The notes beneath the pieces were generated by a model. That model was not told the origin of the DNA. It ran no database searches and was given only the letters and a program-made list of their open reading frames with translations. This document shows, piece after piece, positions 21,981 through 32,349 of a stretch of DNA of 64,000 bases. Source of the stretch: Phymatolithon calcareum (lineage: Eukaryota; Rhodophyta; Florideophyceae; Hapalidiales); NCBI GenBank assembly GCA_977006965.1, contig OZ345354.1, forward strand, positions 1,984,001 through 2,048,000, read 5' to 3'. Positions within the stretch are counted from its first letter, which is position 1. The number at the start of each line of letters is the position of its first letter. A program made the position numbers and the translations under genes.

Positions 21981-23350
21981 CGTTTAGTAAACCTTAATTG
22001 TCCACCAAATGCCAGCGCCGTGTCCTCGGCGAGGGCCTTCTGCCCCATACTGGTCTCAACCATAGGTCTGATTGACTGTATGGCACGTGGAAACCACTAT
22101 ACACAGCTGCCCCATGCTTCTCTGTCTCACGCCCCTGGAGACGATGCCGCGACGCCGCCCTCGCCGTGCTGTACTGAATCGTACGCTTGACCGCTGTTCT
22201 GCCCCACCGCGCTGGCGATGTATACCTCGACACAGATTTCGTCGAACTACTTCTTCCGCCAGACCGCCGCGCTGCATCCGGCTGGAAATTCATGCCTTAA
22301 CAGCGCATTCTGCAACATGCTACGTCTGACCACGCTTTTGGATGATCTCCAACGTATTACATTCTACTCCGTCTGTTAACGAGCAGAGAGCAATTAGCGC
22401 CGTTCCTTCGTCGCAGATATCGTGGCGTTTTCGGATTCGCAAGGACAGACCGCGGCGTTTGTAGATGGTAGGTACAAAACGTTGGAGTAAAACGTCTGCC
22501 GATTATCGGGCTTTATTGTGCTTTGCATGCAGCTCTCATTCGGCGTTCTTGCTAAGTTAAAAGAAAAGTATCATATTTCGGACTTCCTCTTTGCACCAGA
22601 AATACCTTGTGTAACGTTGAAGAAAGGGAAAAAATTAAGTAAACATATGTTTTTATTTTGCGAAAATCGAAGGACGCGAGCTAAGTCGGACAAATCAACA
22701 AAATGAGAAAGGTAGTCAGAAAAAAGTCCTGATGATTCTAGAAGTACGTTGCTGAGGCCACGAAGGCGCTCGCATTGAAATAAGGACTTAAGCTCTTCCC
22801 AAACCTCCAGATAGTTAGCTCGGTTATGGCACAGCAGTGCAGACCAGGGGGGAAAAATTCCTCCACAAGAGAGGAGAGAGGAACAAAAAGCTGCCTGCGG
22901 GAAACTACAGAGACTGAGACGCACAAATTACTTTTGGCGCTGCTGTGGGCGGGATCATTTGTGCCGGCGGGGGCACCGCAGTACGACTGCGGGAAATACC
23001 ACGGCAGTTGCATGTGGTACAGTAGGCGGAATTGGTGAAGGTGTTGCTCCAGCATTATGGACTGAGTATAGCTAGAATCTATCAATACGATGTCGGAGTT
23101 CAGATTTACATGTGTCAGACGTAGAAGAGGACCTCTAGTTAGGACTGACCGAGCCCAGGAGGTCCCCACGGCACTGCCATTTGGTGAACAATTTATTTCA
23201 CTTGTTCCTTTGCTGATTTAAAAAATTTGGTCTTGCCATGTGATCTTTTTTGCTAGCTTCAGTGCACGAGAGATATCTTCAGAAAGGCCCTCACCGCCGT
23301 TTGGCAGCCGGACAGACATGATTGGTGATTTCGATAAAAACAGGAACAAC
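21981..23350 (+). repeat. Repeat block D, copy 3
   Basis: It matches 19561-20925 and the reverse complement of 4560-5890. It ends near the small GACAGAC hairpin (about 23345-23375). Confidence 0.8.
22630..23169 (-). pseudogene. Repeat-D-borne ORF of unknown function, copy 3 (best preserved)
   Basis: One frame is open for 143 codons from 23169 to 22738 and includes ARSVLTRGPLLRLTHVNLNS, SSYTQSIMLEQHLHQFRLL and LSSLVEEFFPPGLHCCAITE. A change of frame near 22750 then gives the conserved C-terminus SHFVDLSDLARVLRFSQNKN-IC. In this copy the last cysteine is followed by LLNFF rather than a stop. The family is not recognised and no motif gives a function. Confidence 0.4.
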
Positions 23351-24080
23351 AGACTTATATCAGTCTGTCGTTCAGTTTCTTAGATGCAGTTTCGTAAAAA
23401 TGCCATCAACCTGCAGAATTTTTGAGAGTGTACTGCTTCTTAATCACCCGACTTCGGAAACAACGATATAGTTTTCAGATTTTTAAATCGTATTCAGTGA
23501 TGGTTGAGTTCAGGTAGATATTCGGTCTGACCTTAGGGTGGATGGGAGTGGAAACGAGAATGAGTGATATGAGCGAAAATAGTCAGAGATGTTCCATGCT
23601 GACAATTCTATGATACAGTAGTTACGGAATTCGAAAAGAGCATGTTACGGTACCTCCTGCCACTGCTCTAAAGAACATTGGCAGGACACGAAGTAATCCT
23701 GTCTAAGGGATGCAGGAAACGGGGTGCACGTAGTGATGGACAGAGGAATAGAGAACGTAGGCTGAGCGAGCGGTGGTAAAGAAGAAGCTGGAACTGTCGG
23801 TGACTCGGTGATGGAAGCGGTTGTACTGGTCCTTTTAATGTGCGAGTGAATAGTTGTGATTAATGTTGGTAGTTCAGAAAGTAATCAGTGATGGTTGATT
23901 TCAAGTGAAAATTGAGAGTGAGATTAGGGAGGGTTCGAGCGGAAACGAGAATGGATGATGTGAGCGAAAAGAGTCAGAGATGGTGCATGCTGACAATTCT
24001 ATGACATAGTAGTTACAAAATGCGAACAGATCATGTAGCGTTACGTCCTGCCACTGCTCTAAAGAACATTGGGAGGTAAG
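23351..24080 (+). repeat. Repeat F, two tandem partial copies
   Basis: Two segments (about 23440-23700 and 23830-24078) each run from AATCAGTGATGGTTGA through CGAAAACGAGAATG-type sequence to a palindrome at 23651-23685 and 24041-24078. The first is followed by GGACACGAAG-type sequence and the second by block E, so the partner changes at the palindrome. Confidence 0.75.
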
Positions 24081-24480
24081 ACATAAGGCTCTTTCTTCTC
24101 TACGAACGTAGCCCGTAGTATGCTGTACGTCGGTCCCAACACGCCAAGCCAATTGATGTTCTAGTACTTAATTTTTTGCAATATTGGTTCCACCTTAGAT
24201 CAAAGGGAGGGCAGGGAAATCGTAGATTTTGTCGAATCTGTAACTTTCGTAGTATTACTTTTCTACAGTCTACATATTTAAGCATTGATGAAGGGATCAC
24301 CCGAAGACTAATTGCATTCACTTTTCGAACGATTGTTACGCACGGGTTGGGACTTCCAGTCCCGATTTTGTTGGAAGGCTCAGGGAAACTGAAAAAGACT
24401 GTCCATTCCTCAGCGATAGCACTGCGCATGGCGAATCGAATGTCCAGTCTGAGTCATTCGTCTTTCTCGCGTCATTGAGT
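24081..24480 (+). repeat. Repeat block E, copy
   Basis: Aligns with 20926-21285 and 36599-37010. No gene is seen in it. Confidence 0.7.
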
Positions 24481-24565
24481 GTCTAAGTTGTTGTTCCCAT
24501 ATGAATCTCTCTGAAAAATTAACCATTGAGATCTTGAGCCGTCATCACCAAAGCAACTGCTTGCT

Positions 24566-24890
24566 TCTCCACCGCACCCAATTCTAGAGATAATTAATCT
24601 CTTCAATCAGCTAGCATCCATCTCGATCTGCGTCGAAAACAGCACTACCGCCGTCACCAACGTAAGGGACGAGATGGTGACGGGTTCTTCTCGGAAGTAC
24701 GTGTTCCTATTGCACATGCATAAAGCCTGCTGGACGGGACACTATGTAGAGACACGAATTGCCTTCCTGAATCAAGACCTGAATCAGACCAGAAAATGGA
24801 CTTATTCTAGCTGAAAATACAATTGGCTCATATGTCAATACCCAATTACACGGCACTCTGAGCCTGAAGAGTTTATCATCAATATCAATA
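24566..24890 (+). pseudogene. Repeat-borne coding remnant G upstream of TruC, copy 2
   Basis: One frame reads LLASPPHPILEIINLFNQLA, then RKYVFLLHMHKACWTGHYVE and TRIAFLNQDLNQTRKW before a stop. The same peptide with different damage is at 37073-37384. Conservation of the frame between copies suggests old coding sequence. It could be an upstream exon of the TruC-type gene or a separate gene, and no domain is recognised. Confidence 0.4.
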
Positions 24891-25049
24891 ATACTAGTAC
24901 CACGCAATCTCATGTTCGAAAACGCCTGGCCTCTCCCCCTTTCACTATCCATTTTCAAATTTCGAACTCTCCGGTTTGCTTCCCAACTCCGTTGCTCTTG
25001 CCGAGATACCAAAATTGTGCGCATGGTCAATTGAAACGGCATTTCATCT

Positions 25050-25830
25050 ATGTGTTATCAACCAGCGAGCCAGCAGTACCGGATTATTTCCTCGTCCCGT
25101 CCTCGCCCGCGAGCGTCTCCGCAGGCATGACGAGTTGGCACGGGAATTTCGATATTATTTCACACTGAGCATTATGTAGCAGTGGACAGACCTGCAGGAT
25201 TTCTAGTGCTCCGCGTGAAGCCCGACCGAACGGGGGTCGCGAATCAAGGTACATGGTGAACGAGTTGCGTGCCGCACATTCAAGTCCAAATGGCGGTCCC
25301 ATGGGGGTGTTTCCAGTGCACCGACTTGACAGATGTACAAGCGGCGTGATGCTCGTTCCTCTGAATACATCTGAGAATGCGGCACGACTGCAACCCGCAT
25401 TTCAACGTGATGATAACAACAAAAATTAATCGGCGTTAGCGACAGGGTCGTAATTGTCCGTAACCTGGACAAATGATCATCCTCTCAAAGATATTACAGT
25501 CTACAAACATGTTCAACATTCAGCGCGCATCGAATTTGAACAGCTACTATGGCTTCCGGATGCTGACATTTCTGTTCTTGGTGCATTGTTTCGGAGCGGG
25601 AGAAGGCAACAAATCTGTTCACATCTGAGTAACAGCCGGTTCCCAATCCTTGGAGACAGTAATAATGCGCAAAGAAAACTAAATAGATTCGTCCGTGAGA
25701 AATAGGGCATGACGCGTTGCTACCTTCATGCAAGAAGACTAACGTTTAGTGACCCGTTTGCGGAAAAGCGAGTCACAATTGAAGCTCCGGTCTCACAAAT
25801 CCCATCGCCAGTGCACCCAAACCCTAAATG
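25050..25830 (+). pseudogene. RluA/TruC-type tRNA pseudouridine synthase, pseudogene copy T2
   Basis: The frame near 25145-25200 reads TGISILFHTEHYVAVDRPAG. The catalytic segment VFPVHRLDRCTSGVMLV, with the active-site aspartate of the HRLDxxTSG motif, is intact at 25309-25360. The C-terminal part near 25627-25790 reads HLSNSRFPILGDSNNAQRKL and then ARRLTFSDPFAEKRVTIEAP, matching the TruC end with its conserved H-x-LSF-x-HP-like strand. Frame changes near 25240 and stops near 25253, 25425 and 25702 inactivate it. A possible polyadenylation hexamer AATAAA lies at about 25838. Confidence 0.75.
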
Positions 25831-25939
25831 TTTTTCAATAAAGCTTTCATTTTTTGTCTCTGCTACAACTCACAGAGGTCCATAATCTTATCGTGCACCG
25901 TGGGATCGTGCCCTCGCAATCTATTCAGCACGGCGCGGA

Positions 25940-26015
25940 GGTTCAGCTATGAACTGCTCAATGGTGCGCCATGACACTCCGGCACGGGGATATTTTTCTT
26001 GTTTGGCCCAGATAT
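25940..26015 (-). pseudogene. MSG-family N-terminal stub, start codon lost
   Basis: The minus strand from 26015 reads ISGPNKKNIPVPECHGAPLS-like sequence corresponding to MSGPNKKKHTRAGV in the 35428 copy, with ATG changed to ATA and a shift after about 8 codons. It lies at the A-block edge as in the other loci. Confidence 0.45.
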
Positions 26016-26059
26016 TAGGGATACCTTTTCAGAGAGGTTTGCGGATTTTGTCGATGTCA

Positions 26060-26838
26060 ATCGCACCATCCATCTTGTGCGTCGACTTGCTTCACATTAG
26101 GTCCAATGCAGAAAACCATTTATAGAGTCGAAGATCTATTCGGAACTGAGTTGCGAGGCTTCAAAAATCTCAACGCGAAGTGTCGCGGCAGGTTTTGCAC
26201 GGCGCTCCGCCTGTCTTGTCGCTCGCTCTTCGACACATGCCACGCGGAGTTTGCCTAATGCTCTGTCGCGGGGGTGTGAATGGTTCCATATTCACCACCC
26301 CACGATTGACTCTGCCGGTGAAGTTGGGTTGCTCGCGCAATGTGGGTTGTGGTGACTCTCGTCAAAATAGTTGGGCAAGCAGTAGTTTACTTTTTGTTGA
26401 ATTTTGTCTACATCCGCAGTCCGAAATGCTCACCAGCGCGCAATGTAAATACTACTGGAAGCTTCCCTGTAGGCTATCCAGGCCAGTGTGAAATATCTTC
26501 GGGTGGTGCTGCGATTGCAGCACATCAATAGTTCTAGAATAAACATAATCTCACCTGGGACGGTACGCAAGAGTACTATAAAAATGTAGTGCCAAACAAG
26601 TGGAATCATCATCGCGATGATCGCACTGATGGCACAGTACAAAGACTAAGAATACGCTTTACTTCCTGGTCTAGCCTTTGTTGCAAAGTTGTTTATATAA
26701 CACAATGTGTAATGCTCCATGGTAGAGATGCCCATAAATGTGCATCCAAACGTAGCAGTTACAGAATCGGATAACGGTACTTCTTGTCCAGTACTCTTAA
26801 TAGTACTGGTTGGAGGCACGGATATCAAGAAGTAATGA
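26060..26838 (-). repeat. Repeat block A, diverged copy 5
   Basis: Aligns end to end with the reverse complement of about 6-780, including the GCAGGTTTTGCACGGCGCTC core and the palindrome at 26780-26817, and ends GAAGTAATGATTATTAAGG. Confidence 0.8.
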
Positions 26839-27110
26839 TTATTAAGGCCCTACACCCTATCGTTCAAGCGCTCCCACTGGCTAAAACAATGCTCATAAAC
26901 TGGATGGAATATCTAATTATGTCGTTCGCACCTACGGGACCGTATCCAGTTTCAAGAAAATGTGTAGACAGAAGTGAAATATTGTCAACTATGAAGCTTC
27001 CAATGCTCTGCTGTAATCAATCATTACCGAAAAATGCTTACCAGGGTTCTTTCAAACAGTTTCAACTTTTCGACTTGGATCAACCTCAATTTTACTATAT
27101 TTTTGTCTGG
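26839..27110 (+). repeat. Repeat block B, copy 3
   Basis: Homologous to 21721-21980 and to the inner MULE terminal repeat. It sits between A and D. Confidence 0.75.
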
Positions 27111-28022
27111 TCCTCTAGTGAACCATAATAATTATGGTCCACGAAATGGCAGCGCTGTGTCGTCGCCGAGGGCCTTCTGGCCTATAATGGTCTAAACTAC
27201 AGGTCTGATTGACGGTATGGCAAGTGGAAACCACAATACGCCGCTGGCTCATGCCGCTCTGTCTCACGTGGCTGGAGATGATGCCGCGACGATGCCCTCG
27301 CAGTACTGTACTGAATCGTACGCTTGACCGCTGTTCTGCCCAACTTCGCTGGCGATACCACTTCGCCGAATTACTTCGTCCGCCTGACCGTCGCGCTGTG
27401 CCCCCCTGGAAATGTGTGCCTTTGCGGCGCATTTTGCCACATGCTACGTCTGACAACGCTTGTGGCTGATATCCAGCGTAATACATTCGAGTCTGCGTGT
27501 TGGCGAGCTGAGAGCAATTAGCGCCATTCCATCGTCCTAGAAATCTTGACGTTTCCGGAGTTGCAAGGACAGACCGCGACGTTTATGGATGGTAGGTACA
27601 AAACGTTGAAGCAAACCGTCTGCCGATTATCGGCCTTTATTGTGTTTTGCATGCAGCTCTCATTCGTCGTTCTTGCTAAGTTAAGAGTAAAGCATAATAG
27701 TTTCGACTTGCACTTCGTACCATAAATACCTTGCGTAACGTTGAAGAGGTGGAGGAAAGGGAAAAGATTTAGTCAACATAAGTTTTTATTTTGCGAATGT
27801 CTAAGAACGCGATCTAAGTCGAAGAAATCAGCAAAATGAGAAAGGCAGTCAGAAAAAAGTCCTGTTGATTCTAGAATCACGTCGGTGAGGCCACGAAGGC
27901 GCGTGTATTGAAACGAGGGCTTAAATCGCTTCGCAAACCACCGGATAGTGAGCACGGCTATGGCACAATGTTGCGGACCAGGGGGAGCAAACGCCTCCAC
28001 AAGCGAGAAGAGAGACAAAAAA
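27111..28022 (+). repeat. Repeat block D, copy 4, truncated
   Basis: Matches 21981-22890 and then stops at AGCTACCTGCCAGGAAAC near 28038, where the non-repetitive island begins. Confidence 0.75.
27773..28018 (-). pseudogene. Repeat-D-borne ORF, C-terminal part, copy 4
   Basis: An open frame of 81 codons contains LFSLVEAFAPPGPQHCAIAV, IRWFAKRFKPSFQYTRLRGL and DLDRVLRHSQNKNLC followed by a stop. It joins in a single frame two parts that are frame-shifted in the other copies. This supports the existence of one ancestral protein with this C-terminus. Confidence 0.4.
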
Positions 28023-28023
28023 G

Positions 28024-28455
28024 CTACCTGCCAGGAAACAAACGCGATATCTGGGCAAAAGTGACACCAAAGAAAGAGTGAGCATGTGCCGCAAATGGGT
28101 TCACTGCTGTGGCGTAAGACAATGCGAGAACGGCTGATGCTCCCCTTCCACTGCTCACGAGAATAGTGCCCTTCTTTGTATGCGAGTTGTAGAAACCGCG
28201 CATGCGCTCACGACGAATGCTGCGAATCGCTTCCAGAACCATTGCGACATTCTTCGTCACCCATATGACATCGCCCACTCTAAAAAAACCGGCAGCGAGG
28301 TGACTTTCTGGAACTTTTAGAAAGTGCGTTCTCGAGCTTGACGCGGTTCTTGGAAATATGGTTATGGACACCATATCGGACACGATTGCGTTACTTGCGT
28401 GCGTGAAGAGAATGACAGTGCTGAACACTGCCTGTGAAACTTCCACATCCTCCAC
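28024..28455 (-). CDS. Hypothetical protein, 143 aa, probably truncated at its 3' end
   Basis: The ORF reads MEDVEVSQAVFSTVILFTHA at the start and includes GFFRVGDVIWVTKNVAMVLE and KKGTILVSSGRGASAVLALS. It ends inside the border with repeat D, so the natural C-terminus has probably been replaced. It has no recognised domain. The next ORF is divergent and starts 18 bp away, so a shared promoter region is too short to be plausible for both, and one or both may be fragments. Confidence 0.4.
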   Translation of the reverse strand: MEDVEVSQAVFSTVILFTHASNAIVSDMVSITIFPRTASSSRTHFLKVPESHLAAGFFRVGDVIWVTKNVAMVLEAIRSIRRERMRGFYNSHTKKGTILVSSGRGASAVLALSYATAVNPFAAHAHSFFGVTFAQISRLFPGR

Positions 28456-28473
28456 TTGCTGTAGATTTCACAT

Positions 28474-28938
28474 TTGCTCCTTTCGACCGTTCCGCAGAGT
28501 CACCAATCCATGAGAGGGGAAGAACCCCTTTTCACGCGTCGGCGGCAGCGGGCGGTCACGGGCCTATTGACAAATGTAGAAGCGAACGAGGGTTGTACTG
28601 ACGCTTCGAGCAATTCTTCAAGTGAAGGTTCTGGGCTTAGGAGAAGGCCGAGGGATGAAATTCGAAACTTGGAGGCAACATATGCAGACGAATCATATAT
28701 GCAAGATATGGTGCTTCGAGTTGCGCTCAAGAATAAAGTAATCGAATTACGATCTTTCACGAAGTCGCCCTTCGTGGCAAGTCCCCGCTTTTTCAGCATC
28801 ATTTATAGGAAGCACGAATGGGAAGCGTTCATCGATTTGTCCGTGAATCCGTTGCAAAAGAAGAACGAAGACGGTTTCTTTGCAACTATCAGATTGACCG
28901 GATCAGCACCGTCAAACCGGAACACGCAGACATGTTGA
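28474..28938 (+). CDS. Hypothetical protein N-terminal part, 154 aa
   Basis: The sequence is Ser/Asn-rich at residues 40-52, then RRRPRDEIRNLEATYADESY and VALKNKVIELRSFTKSPFV. After about 28850 a second frame (AKEERRRFLCNYQIDRISTV, then KPEHADMLRRATNKDDLKRI) looks equally coding, which suggests a frameshift near there. It might be the 5' part of the bromodomain gene downstream on the same strand, but nothing proves continuity. No domain is recognised. Confidence 0.4.
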   Translation: MLLSTVPQSHQSMRGEEPLFTRRRQRAVTGLLTNVEANEGCTDASSNSSSEGSGLRRRPRDEIRNLEATYADESYMQDMVLRVALKNKVIELRSFTKSPFVASPRFFSIIYRKHEWEAFIDLSVNPLQKKNEDGFFATIRLTGSAPSNRNTQTC

Positions 28939-29174
28939 GACGTGCTACGAATAAGGACGACTTGAAGCGCATTTCATGCAGACGGCGTTCAAATGCAGGG
29001 AATTGTGCCTTGAATCGTCGCAGGGCGGGATCCTTGTATGCATGGGATGGTGTGTTAACCAGAAGGAATTTCACAACTCGTTTGGTCAAAAATCGGGAGG
29101 CGATATCAATGTCAGATTGTTGCATGTCAGACTCAGCCTCCTGGAATCGGTACATGTGCATTGAAGCACATGCG

Positions 29175-29640
29175 CTACTGTCGACATGAACTGGAAGTAA
29201 TGCTCCTTTGCCGTATGGACCAGGCATCATTGAGTTTGATGCTGTTTATCCTGGGACGGATCGCAGAGTTTTTGCAGTGTGAATCAGTGAGAAAATACTC
29301 AGCGGAAGAGAATCGGAGCGGCACAAGTTCGATTTCAGTTATCATTGGCACTGCTTCACGAAGCAACTGTTGCATGTCAAGCTTAATCTCCACCGGTAAT
29401 AGGGCACCGCCAATAAATGGGCACATAACACCTTTGCCGGGCAACGATGTTGAAGGCTGCTGAACTCGGTCCAAGTGCATGTAGAAGCCCTTCCTGACGG
29501 TTGAAAGTAGTGTTGCAACGTGCTTATTGATCTTGGCGCCATTTCTCGAGTACCATGGGTGCAAATATGTGACGCGATTTTCGACGCCCTCGAACACGTC
29601 GTAGATGAACTCTTTCGGCTGACCGATTGTCGGTCAATGT
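29175..29640 (-). CDS. Hypothetical protein fragment on the opposite strand
   Basis: From the ATG at 29597 the minus frame reads MFEGVENRVTYLHPWYSRNG, KGFYMHLDRVQQPSTSLPGK, GVMCPFIGGALLPVEIKLDM and continues to 29175. In-frame codons upstream (QPKEFIYD) extend the coding character to about 29620. A second piece with the same GALLPV word lies at 29230-28889 in another frame. It is opposite to the bromodomain gene remnant, so one of the two calls may be a shadow. No family is recognised. Confidence 0.35.
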
Positions 29641-29668
29641 TGACAACAACTTTGGAATCACGTAGTCT

Positions 29669-30776
29669 TTGACAAACGAAAAGTTCACGCACGAGAAGGG
29701 AAGGTCGGTGTCGTTGGGGCACTGTATCAGCGTGTGTGGAACTGACGAATTCAGAGTTTGGACCTTCGAGCGGGATTGTGGCGTTTGGAAAGCTTTGAAA
29801 AACGAAAATCGTTCTTGTCGAACATGGGATTTGTTGCGCAGTCAAATGCTTGTCCTTTCAATACCTTGGGCTGAGGGGAACGTACCGGTGGGATCGATCT
29901 GTCCACTGGGCGCAATGCGCAGAAGGTATGCAACGTTTCTTTCTCTGATCGCGGGGTTGTGTGGCGAAATGCAAAGCTATTCCGAGAAGGATATTCTCCT
30001 CGAGCGCGATTTTATCCTGGCTCAGGTGAAAAACATTAATCATCCACAGCTCAACGCCGCCCGCTTCGCACGCGAGCTGGAGGACAAACGGCCCGGTTCT
30101 CGCAAGTTGACAGGTGCGGTTAGCAGGAAAAGTGCATCTGCAGCCTCACCAGCAGTTCAGTTCCCCAGCTCATCTGGACATTGCTGTCCCCAGCATGGAC
30201 TGGATGAGAGTGGGCAGGCGCGTATGCTGAAAAGGCTGAGAAAGCTTTAGATAAAATTTCGAAACAGAAGAATGCATATCCATATCGAGAACCAGTCGAA
30301 CCCGTTGCGCATGGCTTCCCGACTATTTCAATCGCATCGCCAATCCCATAGACTTTGGCATAATTAAGGCCAACATTGAACGCGGGAATGATTACAAAAC
30401 TGCAGTTGATCTCGCAATTGATGTCCGACTTGTCGCTGTCAACTGTCGTGAATACAATGACTCCTCACAACTTTGCGAATTGGAGAAGTTCGAAAACATC
30501 ATGTGTGACGTTGAAGAAGTCAAGCGTGCAAGCATGGAAGTACGTCTCAACGGCACCGATGCTAAAAAGTGTCTCGCCAGCGAGTCGGTGGGTGGTTCAT
30601 CCAAAAGCAGTGCCAAAAACGGTTCTAGTGTTTCACGCGTAATTAGTACCAGAAACGACATGGCGGCACCACCACTAGAAGTCGAGGAGAAGCCGTTCGC
30701 AAGAAATACTGCTGAGCAATGCCCTAAGAGGGCACAAGCGGGCAGCAAGTACTGTTCAGATGAATGCGGTCCGTAA
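29669..30776 (+). pseudogene. Bromodomain protein with CFP1-like cysteine tail, frameshifted
   Basis: Plus-strand pieces in successive frames read ILAQVKNINHPQLNAARFAR (about 30013-30070), then AEKALDKISKQKNAYPYREP (about 30225-30285), then after a one-base shift near 30322 DYFNRIANPIDFGIIKANIE and VRLVAVNCREYN (about 30325-30465). This is the ZA-loop PYREPV, the P-I/M-D-F motif and the acetyl-lysine-binding asparagine region (NCxxYN) of a bromodomain, which reads acetylated histones. The tail CPKRAQAGSKYCSDECG (about 30720-30772) resembles the GSKYCSDxCG segment of CFP1/Spp1-type chromatin proteins. At least two frameshifts mark it as a pseudogene. Confidence 0.7.
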
Positions 30777-31054
30777 TATGGTGCGGCAAAGAACTTGCTT
30801 GGAAGGCTGCTAACGTTGTGCATGGTCAGGATGCGAAAAACGGTAGGGCGTCCAGTGCTGTTCAGATGAGAGAAACTGTAATTTCACATTTTCTTCTCTG
30901 TCGGAAAAGTGGAACATGATTTACATTACAGTATCCAGTGGAATTGCTTATTGTTTCTCATCGGGACACAATATATTCGCCGGATTCCGTCCCGATAAGA
31001 AAAATTTAGTTCCACAGCTTTTATTCTCTCCAAAAAACTTGAAACACATTTCGT

Positions 31055-31430
31055 TAGGTTGGAGTAGAAATCGCATCGTACACTGTATACATTTATGGGC
31101 GCACGCCACGTATCATATTCGTTCACAATTACATACACTCTCGTGACTAAGTCTCGAGGATGATGTACATTATGAACTACTGTAGATTGCGGGATTCTGT
31201 TTGCCAAACTCTTCCGTCACTGGTCTGTAAATGATGGACATTTTCTGGTTTGCTTGCAGTGCTAAGCCAAAGCAGCGCTCACAGAACGAATATGTATAAC
31301 GGTCTGACCGCTTCTTCAACATCGGCACTTCTCTCAAGTGCCCGTATCAGAGCTGCTCCTGATGCGCGGACTGTACATGTGCCGACTTCGAGTTCCTGTC
31401 CTGTTAGTGTTACTGTCCTTTCTCGTGTGT
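31055..31430 (+). repeat. Duplicated segment P, copy 1, with a signal-peptide ORF
   Basis: This ~375-bp stretch recurs at 59723-60090 at about 88 percent identity. From the ATG at 31362 the frame gives MRGLYMCRLRVPVLLVLLSF followed by LVCVETA-CQQCSKC. That is a basic start, a hydrophobic core and a small-residue cleavage site, as in a secretory signal peptide. The frame runs to 31628 and may be a first exon. In the second copy the signal core is kept and the downstream sequence differs. Confidence 0.6.
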
Positions 31431-31674
31431 GTGGAAACTGCGTGTCAGCAATGCTCCAAATGCAACAGCAGAAGGGTCAGTCGCGGCTTGTATATAGTAG
31501 CCCAGCCGTTAGGACCTGCTAGGACAGTTTTGAATTTAAATTACTATTTTCATCTTGTAACACGAGTGGTAGCCACAGCACATGCGTACATTAAGCAGTC
31601 GGCAAGAGCCCAAAATACTGTACTATAAGACAACTACTGTACTGTCCGTGAAAGCTCTTTTTGCAAATAAAAAT

Positions 31675-32004
31675 CTAATCCTTAGAACGCCACTTCGGCA
31701 CGATCTTCCTCCCTTGAATCAAATTTGCAGCTTTTCCGGCAATCATCATTGTACGTGCTCCAGTCTGACCGTCAGGATTTCTAGGCATTACAGAAGACTC
31801 CACGACTCGGTGGCATTCAATGCCATGCACCTGCAACTCAGGGTTGAGCACAGCCTTTTCATCAACTCACATTCGGCACGTGCCCACCATGGCATTCACT
31901 GAATGACACGACTCGGGAATATAGTCTTCCAAATCCTCGCGAGTAGACGCTACGCTTGCAGGGTGCTTCTCCACTTCTGGAAACCCAGAAAGACCATCGT
32001 CCAT
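31675..32004 (-). pseudogene. GMC oxidoreductase, C-terminal fossil
   Basis: The minus strand reads ASTREDLEDYIPESCHSVNA, then MVGTCRM, a TGA at 31867-31869, and VDEKAVLNPELQVHGIECHR, VVESSVMPRNPDGQTGARTM, MIAGKAANLI. This is the C-terminal signature of GMC (glucose-methanol-choline) flavoenzymes: HxxGTCRMG, then VVDxxLRVHG, then VVDASVMP, then APTxMIAEKAADLI. The TGA replaces the glycine codon of GTCRMG, a single-base change from GGA. The FAD-binding N-terminus is not found upstream within a readable frame (stops near 32010-32030). It ends with a TAG at 31675-31677. Confidence 0.85.
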
Positions 32005-32349
32005 GGCAATCTACGAAAAAGGCTTTCCCTGTCACCCTCGTTGGACATTCAATTCGCTTGAATAAACATCGAATCCCGCACGTCGACGGAGCGCAACGAC
32101 ACAGAGCCCCGGGACCGTGGACGTGCGAGCACATTTTGCAACGTGAACCCAACGGGACGCTGGTTTCTGTTTCGGAGGTACAAGACGCGCCAGCAAAGTC
32201 GGCGAGTGATTAGTAGCGATTAGGCTCCGACACGAATGGGATAAAGCAGAGCTGAAGATCGCAGGGTTCCAGGGCAGGGTCACTTTTTATGAGACCGCCT
32301 GCCTCACACATTGGGGATGTAACGCGCCCCTTTCCGCGGAAGGGTCCCC

